DNA of 64,000 nucleotides from Pseudomonas fluorescens (GTDB lineage Bacteria > Pseudomonadota > Gammaproteobacteria > Pseudomonadales > Pseudomonadaceae): the NCBI RefSeq assembly GCF_902497855.1, contig NZ_CABVHU010000019.1, positions 1 to 64,000 on the forward strand. The letters are read 5' to 3'. This document shows, one piece after another, positions 33,491 through 40,190 of the stretch; within the stretch, counting starts at the first letter, position 1, and the number at the start of each line of letters is the position of its first letter. A model generated the notes under the pieces. It made no database searches. It had not been told where the DNA came from and was given only the letters and a program-made list of their open reading frames with translations. The position numbers and the translations under genes were made by a program.

Positions 33491-33592
33491 GTTGTAGGAG
33501 CAAGCTTGCTCGCGATGGACGCTAACGATAACGCGCCTCTGCTGGATAAACGCGTCGTCCTGAAGCCCATCGCGAGCAAGCTCGCTCCTACA
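33491..33592. repeat. REP inverted pair after ppsA
   Basis: tgtaggagcaagcttgctcg and its inverted copy, placed between the ppsA stop and its terminator, so it is part of the 3' untranslated region. Confidence 0.85.
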
Positions 33593-33636
33593 TAATCGAC
33601 ATTGCGGTCATTGATCGCATCTTCAGAGATTCAAGT

Positions 33637-33668
33637 AGGGCGGGCTCCTCTGGAAGCCGCCCTTTTTT
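33637..33668 (+). terminator. Terminator of ppsA
   Basis: Stem agggcgg/ccgccct followed by TTTTTT, about 155 bases after the ppsA stop. Confidence 0.85.
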
Positions 33669-33681
33669 GTGCAAGAGCATT

Positions 33682-34677
33682 ATGCAAAGCAGCAGCAACC
33701 TATTTCCTGTCGCCCTGATCAGCGCCGAACGACGCGGTGATCTGAGCGAAGACGTCTATCGTTTGAAACCCGGCAACAGCCCCGACGGCACCGTCGAACT
33801 GGCTGTGACCCGCCTTGGCATGGCCGATGAGCCGGCCGTGCGTGGCGTGCCGGTGATCCTGTTGCACGGCAGCTTTTCCAATCGCCGTTTCTGGTTTTCC
33901 CCCAAGGGCCTGGGGCTGGGCGCTTATCTGGCGCGGCTGGGCTTCGATGTGTGGATCGCGGAAATGCGCGGTCATGGCCTGTCCCAGCGCAACCAGAACT
34001 ATCGCAATAACCGCGTTGCCGACTACGCGCGATATGATTTGCCAGCCATTGGCGCCTTCGTGCGCGAGCAAAGTGACCAGGTCCCGCACTGGATCGGTCA
34101 CTCCCTTGGCGGCATTACGCTGGCCGCGGCATTGGGCGGCGAGTACATCGGCGAAGCGCTCGTGGCGTCGGCGGCCTTCTTCGGCACACAGGTCAGCCGC
34201 ACCTACTGGCCGTTGAAATTTCCGCCGGTGGAGTGGGGCGGGCGCTTTATTCTCAAGCGTTTTGCCCAGCTGTCGGGGTCACGGCTCAAGCGCGGTCCGG
34301 AGGACGAGCCCATTGGCCTGGCCCTGGAAAGCATGCGCTGGTATGGCTTGTTCGGCCGTTTTGGCGATGCCGACAAGGATTGGTGGGCCGGCCTGGCCGA
34401 CGTCCAGTTGCCGGTGCTGGCCGTGAGTGCCACGGGTGACCATCAGGATCCGGCCTGGGCCTGTCGCAAACTGTTCGATCAAGTGGGTTCTGAGCACAAA
34501 CAATTCGTTACCCTGGGTCGCGAACAGGGCTTTGGCGATGATTTTGGTCACGTGGAAATGCTCGTCAGCAAAGCGGCCCAGACCGAAGTCTGGCCATTGG
34601 TCGCACGTTGGCTAGCGGACCAGCGCAAACCCTTGCTCGGCGAAAAAACGGATTTTGCCACTGCGATCCGAGCCTGA
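33682..34677 (+). CDS. Alpha/beta-fold hydrolase
   Basis: A 331-residue alpha/beta hydrolase. The oxyanion region ILLHGSFSNRRFW lies near residues 60-72, the nucleophile elbow GHSLGG near 141-146, an acid at GDHQDP and the base histidine in GHVEML near 293. Lipase- or esterase-like, substrate unknown. Its place between ppsA and rraA is the same as in P. aeruginosa. The ATG at 33682 is chosen over the GTG at 33667, which lies in the terminator tail. Confidence 0.85.
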   Translation: MQSSSNLFPVALISAERRGDLSEDVYRLKPGNSPDGTVELAVTRLGMADEPAVRGVPVILLHGSFSNRRFWFSPKGLGLGAYLARLGFDVWIAEMRGHGLSQRNQNYRNNRVADYARYDLPAIGAFVREQSDQVPHWIGHSLGGITLAAALGGEYIGEALVASAAFFGTQVSRTYWPLKFPPVEWGGRFILKRFAQLSGSRLKRGPEDEPIGLALESMRWYGLFGRFGDADKDWWAGLADVQLPVLAVSATGDHQDPAWACRKLFDQVGSEHKQFVTLGREQGFGDDFGHVEMLVSKAAQTEVWPLVARWLADQRKPLLGEKTDFATAIRA

Positions 34678-34808
34678 CGCTCTAACAAGGGCATTTCGCT
34701 CTCATCGGCTTGCGGCTAAGATATGACGCGTTGAGCTGTTCTGGTCATTTTCGATGGCTGTGCCCTCAGTGAAGTTCGTGCTTGCCTTCTCACTACAGGA
34801 GTTTCTCG

Positions 34809-35300
34809 ATGAAACATTACCTCACGCCTGACCTGTGCGACGCCTATCCGGAGCTGGTGCAGGTGCTGGAACCGATGTTCAGCAATTTCGGCGGCCATGA
34901 TTCCTTCGGCGGCGAAATCGTGACCATCAAGTGCTTCGAAGACAACTCGCTGGTCAAGGAGCAGGTCGAGCTCAAGGGTGAAGGCAAGGTATTGGTAGTC
35001 GACGGCGGCGGTTCGCTGCGCCGCGCACTGCTGGGCGACCTGCTGGCCGAGAAAGCCGCGAAAAACGGTTGGGAAGGGCTGGTGATCTACGGTTGCATCC
35101 GTGACGTCGATGTCATCGCGCAAACCGAGCTGGGGGTTCAGGCCCTGGCCAGTCACCCGATGAAGACCGACAAGCGCGGTATCGGCGATCTGAACGTGGC
35201 CGTGACCTTTGCCGGCGTGACGTTCCATCCGGGCCATTACATTTATGCGGACAATAACGGCGTGATCATCTCGCCAAGCCCGCTGGAAATGCCTGAATAA
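34809..35300 (+). CDS. rraA: RraA-family protein (RNase E regulator or HMG/oxaloacetate aldolase)
   Basis: A 163-residue RraA-fold protein with VVDGGGSLRRALLGDLLA (about 60-77) and GCIRDVD (about 98-104). In E. coli RraA binds RNase E and slows RNA decay. The GxxRD motif is shared with class II aldolases of the same fold, so an aldolase activity cannot be excluded. AGGAG lies eight bases before the ATG at 34809, ruling out the upstream start. Confidence 0.9.
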   Translation: MKHYLTPDLCDAYPELVQVLEPMFSNFGGHDSFGGEIVTIKCFEDNSLVKEQVELKGEGKVLVVDGGGSLRRALLGDLLAEKAAKNGWEGLVIYGCIRDVDVIAQTELGVQALASHPMKTDKRGIGDLNVAVTFAGVTFHPGHYIYADNNGVIISPSPLEMPE

Positions 35301-35326
35301 GCTGGCGTACCCACAAAGGAGTGAGG

Positions 35327-36322
35327 ATGTTCGAGGAAGAAAACGCGCAGTGGGGGCTGGTACACGCCCTGGTGCTGGACGGTAAAGGCGGTGCGCGTTC
35401 GATAGCCCGGACTGAACTCGATGACTTGCAGCTGCAGGCCCATGAAAGCCTGTGGCTGCACTGGGATCGCAGCCATCCGCAAACCCAGACCTGGCTGCGT
35501 AAATCCAGCGGCCTGAGCGAATTCAGCTGTAACCTGCTGCTGGAAGAGAACACCCGGCCGCGTCTTTTGCCATTGCCGGACTCCGAACTGCTGCTGTTTC
35601 TGCGTGGGGTCAACCTCAACCCCGGGGCCGAACCGGAAGACATGGTGTCGGTGCGGATCTTCGCCTCGGCCCAACGGGTCATTTCCCTGCGCTTGCGTCC
35701 ATTGCGCGCCACCGACGAGCTGCTGGCGCAACTCGCCGCAGGCAAAGGGCCGAAAACCGCCTCCGAACTCATCCTTTATATGGCTCAGTACCTCACCCAC
35801 AAAGTGCAGGATCTGGTCGCTTGCCTCTCGGAAGTGGTCGATGAGGAAGAAGAAAAGCTGGATGCCGACGAACGGTACACTCCCGAGCATGGAGCCATTT
35901 TGCAGATCCGTCGCAGGGCGGCTGCGCTGAAGCGTTTTCTCGCTCCGCAACGGGATATTTTCGGTCAGCTGACGCGGATAAAACTGCCCTGGTTCGTCGA
36001 AGACGATGGCGATTACTGGAACGAACTGAACAACAGCCTGACCCGTTATCTCGAGGAGCTGGAATTGACCCGGGAGCGGGTGGGGCTGGTCCTCGAGGCC
36101 GAAGATAGACGTTTGAGCGTGCGCATGAACCGCACGATGTACCGCTTCGGGATCATCACCGGGATCTTTTTGCCGATGAGTTTTCTGACCGGTCTCCTGG
36201 GGATCAACGTCGGCGGAATACCGTTCTCCGAAAGCCCCTATGGCTTCCTCGTCGCCTGTGCGCTGATGCTCTCGGTGGCACTGGGGCAGTGGTGGTTATT
36301 CCGACGTTTGCGCTGGGTCTGA
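35327..36322 (+). CDS. cmaX: CorA/ZntB-family metal-ion transporter CmaX
   Basis: A 331-residue CorA-superfamily channel: a long soluble N-terminal domain (about 1-270) and two C-terminal membrane helices linked by GINVGGIPFSESPYGF. This has the GIN form of ZntB-like members rather than the GMN of Mg channels. AAAGGAG is well placed for the ATG at 35327. It is the first gene of the conserved Pseudomonas cluster cmaX-crfX-cmpX-sigX-oprF, all on the same strand. The ion carried is not known from sequence. Confidence 0.9.
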   Translation: MFEEENAQWGLVHALVLDGKGGARSIARTELDDLQLQAHESLWLHWDRSHPQTQTWLRKSSGLSEFSCNLLLEENTRPRLLPLPDSELLLFLRGVNLNPGAEPEDMVSVRIFASAQRVISLRLRPLRATDELLAQLAAGKGPKTASELILYMAQYLTHKVQDLVACLSEVVDEEEEKLDADERYTPEHGAILQIRRRAAALKRFLAPQRDIFGQLTRIKLPWFVEDDGDYWNELNNSLTRYLEELELTRERVGLVLEAEDRRLSVRMNRTMYRFGIITGIFLPMSFLTGLLGINVGGIPFSESPYGFLVACALMLSVALGQWWLFRRLRWV

Positions 36323-36385
36323 AGGTGCGCCATGTGACCCGGGCAAATTTGATCGCGTCTTTCACAGACATCACGAGAGGTGCGT

Positions 36386-36634
36386 ATGCACGATCCGTTC
36401 GAACAGTCTTTGCGTGACATGCTCAAGGCATCACCGTCCACCCGGGACGACGATGCATGCCTTGGCCGTGTACTGAAAACCGCCAACCGGCAGGTCGGCG
36501 CCGGGGATCTGTTCAGCCTGCTGGGCCGCTGGCTGCCCGCGCTGATGATCGCCCTGAATAACGGATCGGCCCATGTCTCGCCGGTTTCCCGTCACCGTAA
36601 ACCTACCGCTCGCACTGCAGATAAGGCTGATTGA
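36386..36634 (+). CDS. crfX: CrfX protein
   Basis: An 82-residue protein recognised mainly by position between cmaX and cmpX and by its size and sequence (MHDPFEQSLRDMLKASPSTR start). It has a weakly hydrophobic segment (LFSLLGRWLPALMIAL, about 42-57) and a basic tail. In P. aeruginosa the gene belongs to the SigX-influenced cluster, but its biochemical role is unknown. GAGAGG lies close to the start; a GTG two codons earlier is possible. Confidence 0.85.
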   Translation: MHDPFEQSLRDMLKASPSTRDDDACLGRVLKTANRQVGAGDLFSLLGRWLPALMIALNNGSAHVSPVSRHRKPTARTADKAD

Positions 36635-36636
36635 AT

Positions 36637-37461
36637 ATGGAACTTGATCTCTGGACTCAGAGCCTCGTCACTGCAATGACTGCGTTATGGACCAAGGTTG
36701 CAAATTTCATCCCGAACCTGTTCGGTGCACTGGTTGTTTTGCTGTTGGGTTTCGTCGTTGCGAAACTTTTGGATACTTTGTTGTCCAAGTTGCTCGCCAA
36801 GCTGGGACTCGATCGTCTGATGGGCGGCACCGGCCTGACCAAATTGCTGTCCAGGGCCGGTCTGCAAGTGCCGATCTCGACCCTGATCGGGAAGATCGTC
36901 TACTGGTTCGTTTTGCTGATTTTTCTGGTTTCTGCGGCAGAATCACTTGGACTTGAGCGAGTTTCAGCTACGCTTGATATGCTTGCGCTGTATTTGCCGA
37001 AAGTATTCGGCGCCGCGCTGGTGCTGCTGGTGGGTGTGTTGCTGGCGCAATTGGCCAATGGGCTGGTGCGTGGAGCGGCAGAGGGTGTAGGACTGGATTA
37101 CGCCGCTGGCCTGGGGCGAATCGCCCAGGGGCTGGTGATTATCATCAGCATTTCGGTCGCAATCAGCCAGTTGGAGGTCAAGACTGACCTGCTTAACCAT
37201 GTGATTGTGATTGTTTTGATTACCGTTGGTCTGGCGGTTGCGCTGGCCATGGGTTTGGGAAGCCGGGAAATTGCCGGTCAGATTCTTGCGGGAATCTATG
37301 TGCGTGAGTTGTATCAGGTTGGGCAACAAGTGCGTGTTGGCGAGGTCGAAGGTCAGATCGAAGAGATCGGCACGGTTAAAACCACATTGCTGACCGATGA
37401 GGGTGAGCTAGTCTCTCTCTCCAATCGGATCCTCCTGGAGCAGCATGTGAGTAGCCGCTAA
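36637..37461 (+). CDS. cmpX: Mechanosensitive-channel-family membrane protein CmpX
   Basis: A 274-residue MscS-like protein with about five hydrophobic segments (about 20-42, 90-112, 125-147, 165-182, 190-212) and a short cytoplasmic beta domain (QVRVGEVEGQIEEIGTVKT). In Pseudomonas, CmpX has been connected to envelope tension and to control of SigX activity. It starts two bases after the crfX stop and precedes sigX by 87 bases. Confidence 0.9.
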   Translation: MELDLWTQSLVTAMTALWTKVANFIPNLFGALVVLLLGFVVAKLLDTLLSKLLAKLGLDRLMGGTGLTKLLSRAGLQVPISTLIGKIVYWFVLLIFLVSAAESLGLERVSATLDMLALYLPKVFGAALVLLVGVLLAQLANGLVRGAAEGVGLDYAAGLGRIAQGLVIIISISVAISQLEVKTDLLNHVIVIVLITVGLAVALAMGLGSREIAGQILAGIYVRELYQVGQQVRVGEVEGQIEEIGTVKTTLLTDEGELVSLSNRILLEQHVSSR

Positions 37462-37485
37462 CCCGGCAAACCCTGCTAATGTATG

Positions 37486-37517
37486 CCGCCGCTGAAAGCC
37501 CGCAAGGGCCGCGGCGG
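37486..37517 (+). other. Strong hairpin in the sigX leader
   Basis: Outer stem ccgccgc/gcggcgg encloses an inner stem gccc/gggc with a GCAA loop. No T run follows. It lies 32 bases before the TTG start of sigX and may affect translation or mark the end of the cmpX message. Confidence 0.5.
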
Positions 37518-37548
37518 ACATTGACCTGACTGTCGGCCCTGACTTGTT

Positions 37549-38139
37549 TTGAATAAAGCTCAATCGCTCTCCACGCGCTACGACCCCCGCGAGCTCTCTG
37601 ATGAGGAGTTGGTCGCGCGCTCGCACACCGAGCTGTTTCACGTAACGCGCGCCTATGAAGAACTGATGCGGCGTTACCAGAGAACATTATTTAACGTCTG
37701 TGCACGGTATCTTGGGAACGATCGCGACGCAGACGATGTCTGTCAGGAAGTGATGTTGAAGGTGTTGTATGGGTTGAAGAACTTCGAGGGCAAATCGAAG
37801 TTCAAGACATGGCTATATAGCATCACGTACAACGAATGCATCACGCAGTATCGGAAAGAACGGCGAAAGCGTCGCTTGATGGACGCTTTGAGTCTGGACC
37901 CCCTCGAGGAAGCGTCTGAAGAAAAGGCGCCGAAACCCGAGGAAAAGGGTGGACTTGATCGCTGGTTGGTGTATGTGAACCCGATCGACCGTGAAATCCT
38001 GGTGCTACGATTTGTCGCAGAGCTGGAATTTCAGGAGATCGCAGACATCATGCACATGGGTTTGAGTGCGACAAAAATGCGTTACAAACGTGCTCTAGAC
38101 AAATTGCGTGAGAAATTTGCAGGCGTTGCTGAAACTTAG
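37549..38139 (+). CDS. sigX: ECF sigma factor SigX
   Basis: A 196-residue extracytoplasmic-function sigma factor, nearly the same sequence as I recall for SigX of other Pseudomonas. Region 2 (about 30-95) includes DADDVCQEVMLKVLYGLKNF; region 4 (about 130-185) has the helix-turn-helix VAELEFQEIADIMHMGLSATK. SigX controls oprF, membrane fluidity and fatty acid genes and responds to envelope stress. The start is TTG at 37549, with no good ribosome site, just after a strong hairpin, suggesting controlled translation. No anti-sigma gene follows, as known for this locus. Confidence 0.95.
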   Translation: MNKAQSLSTRYDPRELSDEELVARSHTELFHVTRAYEELMRRYQRTLFNVCARYLGNDRDADDVCQEVMLKVLYGLKNFEGKSKFKTWLYSITYNECITQYRKERRKRRLMDALSLDPLEEASEEKAPKPEEKGGLDRWLVYVNPIDREILVLRFVAELEFQEIADIMHMGLSATKMRYKRALDKLREKFAGVAET

Positions 38140-38163
38140 TTCAGCGCAAATATCTCTTACGTG

Positions 38164-38185
38164 TAGGCAAGTTCTGATAGACTTG
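38164..38185 (+). other. Hairpin between sigX and oprF
   Basis: ggcaagt/acttgcc stem with an eight-base loop, followed by gccgccg rather than T. A second smaller hairpin, gtccc/gggac, follows near 38195-38213. Both lie within the oprF 5' leader. Confidence 0.5.
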
Positions 38186-38246
38186 CCGCCGAGTTGTCCC
38201 CCGGTTTGCGGGACTGCTTCACAATCACCAGATGGGGATTTAACGG

Positions 38247-39281
38247 ATGAAACTGAAAAACACCTTGGGCTTGGCCATTGGTTCTTTGATTGCCGCCACT
38301 TCGTTCGGCGCTCTGGCACAAGGCCAAGGCGCAGTTGAAATCGAAGGCTTCGCAAAGAAAGAACAATTCGACAGCGCTCGTAACTTCAAGAACAACGGCA
38401 ACCTGTTCGGCGGTTCCGTAGGTTACTTCCTGACCGACGACGTTGAACTGCGTCTGGCTTACGACGAAGTGCACAACGTTCGTTCTGACTCCGGCCAGAA
38501 CATCAAGGGCGCCAACACCGCTCTGGACGCTCTGTACCACTTCAACAACCCAGGCGACATGGTCCGTCCGTACGTCTCGGCTGGCTTCTCCGATCAGAGC
38601 ATTGATCAGAACGGCTCGAACGGTCGCAACCGTTCCACCTTCGCCAACGTTGGCGGCGGTGCCAAGCTGTACTTCACCGAGAACTTCTACGCCCGTGCTG
38701 GCGTTGAAGCTCAATACAACATCGACCAGGGCGACACCGAGTGGGCTCCAAGCGTCGGTATCGGTGTGAACTTCGGTGGCGGCTCCAAGCCTGCTGCTGC
38801 TCCAGTTCCAGCACCGGCTGAAGTCTGCTCCGACAGCGACAACGATGGCGTGTGCGACAACGTTGACAAGTGCCCGGATACCCCAGCCAACGTAACTGTT
38901 GACGCTGATGGCTGCCCGGCAGTTGCTGAAGTTGTTCGTGTTGAGCTGGACGTGAAGTTCGACTTCGACAAGTCGGTAGTCAAGCCTAACAGCTACGGCG
39001 ACATCAAGAACCTCGCTGACTTCATGAAGCAGTACCCATCGACCAGCACCACTGTTGAAGGTCACACTGACTCCGTCGGTCCTGACGCTTACAACCAGAA
39101 ACTGTCCGAGCGTCGTGCAAACGCCGTTAAGCAAGTTCTGACCAACCAGTACGGTGTTGAATCGTCCCGCGTTCAGTCTGTTGGCTACGGCGAATCCCGC
39201 CCAGTTGCCGACAACGCTACTGACGCTGGCCGTGCTGTAAACCGTCGCGTAGAAGCGCAGGTTGAAGCTCAAGCTAAGTAA
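38247..39281 (+). CDS. oprF: Major outer membrane porin OprF
   Basis: A 344-residue OmpA-type porin with signal peptide residues 1-24. An eight-strand beta barrel spans about 25-185. A Pro/Ala linker and a Cys-containing Asp-rich calcium-type repeat (four Cys, CSDSDNDGVCDNVDKCPD region) follow at about 186-225, then the C-terminal peptidoglycan-binding OmpA domain (VEGHTDSVG, LSERRANAV). It gives non-specific permeability and anchors the envelope. Its codon use is strikingly biased toward the preferred set, as expected for a very abundant protein. Confidence 0.98.
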   Translation: MKLKNTLGLAIGSLIAATSFGALAQGQGAVEIEGFAKKEQFDSARNFKNNGNLFGGSVGYFLTDDVELRLAYDEVHNVRSDSGQNIKGANTALDALYHFNNPGDMVRPYVSAGFSDQSIDQNGSNGRNRSTFANVGGGAKLYFTENFYARAGVEAQYNIDQGDTEWAPSVGIGVNFGGGSKPAAAPVPAPAEVCSDSDNDGVCDNVDKCPDTPANVTVDADGCPAVAEVVRVELDVKFDFDKSVVKPNSYGDIKNLADFMKQYPSTSTTVEGHTDSVGPDAYNQKLSERRANAVKQVLTNQYGVESSRVQSVGYGESRPVADNATDAGRAVNRRVEAQVEAQAK

Positions 39282-39298
39282 TTAGCTCGCAGCTCTGA

Positions 39299-39327
39299 AA
39301 AGCCCGGCTTAGGCCGGGCTTTTTTTC
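39299..39327 (+). terminator. Terminator of oprF
   Basis: Stem aaagcccggc/gccgggcttt with a four-base loop and seven T. Confidence 0.9.
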
Positions 39328-39353
39328 GTCTGCGATTTGAGTTCTGGCGTTAC

Positions 39354-39467
39354 TTGTAGGAGCGAGCTAGCTCCGGGCGGCGTTCCGACGATGGTCGTCA
39401 ACGATAACGCTGCCAGACTGACACCCCGCGATGTTCTCAGGTTCATCGCGAGCAAGCTCGCTCCTAC
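39354..39467. repeat. REP inverted pair overlapping the cobA 3' end
   Basis: tgtaggagcgagctagctcc at the left and cgcgagcaagctcgctccta at the right. The left half differs from consensus inside the stem. The cobA reading frame runs through the right half and most of the centre. Confidence 0.85.
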
Positions 39468-40179
39468 GATGATCAGGGCCTGCCACAGCGCCGATCACCA
39501 GGATCGCCGGGCTCTTCAATTCAAAAGCACAGGCATCTTCCTCCATGGCCGTCAGGTCACTGCGACATTCCCGCTGATGCGGCAGGGATGCGTTTTCAAT
39601 CATCGCCACCGGCATGTCCGCCGCCATTCCGCCGGCCAGCAATTGCTCGCGGATCTCGCTCAGCTTCGCCACCCCCATGTAGATCACCAGCGTCGTGCCG
39701 CCCTGGGCCAGGGCTTGCCAGTTCAGGCTGCTGCCATCCTGGGTGTGGGCAGTGACCAGCGTCACGCCGCGCGCAACGCCGCGCAGGGTCAACGGAATAT
39801 CGCACTGCGTCGCACCGGCAAGCCCGGCCGTGATGCCATTGACCAGCTCCGCCTCGACGCCACGTTCACGTAGCCACTGTGCCTCTTCACCGCCCCGGCC
39901 AAAGATGCACGGATCGCCTCCCTTGAGCCGCACCACGCATTTGCCCTGACGGGCGTAACGCAGCATCAGGCGATGGATGAACGCCTGGGGCGTAGAGCGA
40001 CAGCCACCTCGCTTGCCCACCGGAATGATCCGCGCCTGGGGGCAATGCTCCAGTACCGCGACGTTGACCAGGTCGTCGATCAGCACCACATCCGCTTCTC
40101 GCAGTGCCCGTACCGCTTTGAGGGTCAGTAATTCCGGGTCGCCAGGACCCGCACCCACCAGCCAGACTTTTGCGCTCAT
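39367..40179 (-). CDS. cobA: Uroporphyrinogen-III C-methyltransferase with REP-encoded C-terminal tail
   Basis: A 270-residue SUMT that makes precorrin-2, here for siroheme of the nitrite reductase. Family motifs are VGAGPGDPELLT (residues 8-19), VVRLKGGDPCIFGRGGEE and GVTLVTAH. It starts 11 bases after the nasC stop, so it is the last gene of the nirB-nirD-nasC-cobA operon. The conserved enzyme ends near residue 236 (AILVIGAVAG). The remaining about 33 residues are translated from a REP element, which carries no in-frame stop until 39367. Whether the tail is tolerated or clipped is unknown. Confidence 0.92.
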   Translation of the reverse strand: MSAKVWLVGAGPGDPELLTLKAVRALREADVVLIDDLVNVAVLEHCPQARIIPVGKRGGCRSTPQAFIHRLMLRYARQGKCVVRLKGGDPCIFGRGGEEAQWLRERGVEAELVNGITAGLAGATQCDIPLTLRGVARGVTLVTAHTQDGSSLNWQALAQGGTTLVIYMGVAKLSEIREQLLAGGMAADMPVAMIENASLPHQRECRSDLTAMEEDACAFELKSPAILVIGAVAGPDHRRSELARDEPENIAGCQSGSVIVDDHRRNAARS

Positions 40180-40190
40180 AGTGTTTTTCC

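Noticed and set aside
31075..33579. 834-residue open frame on the minus strand across ppsA
   Set aside because: Antisense shadow of a highly expressed GC-rich gene; composition is His/Val/Gln-rich as usual for such shadows and it passes through the REP after ppsA.
38157..39272. 371-residue open frame opposite oprF
   Set aside because: It results from the strongly biased codon set of oprF; no start site or domain.
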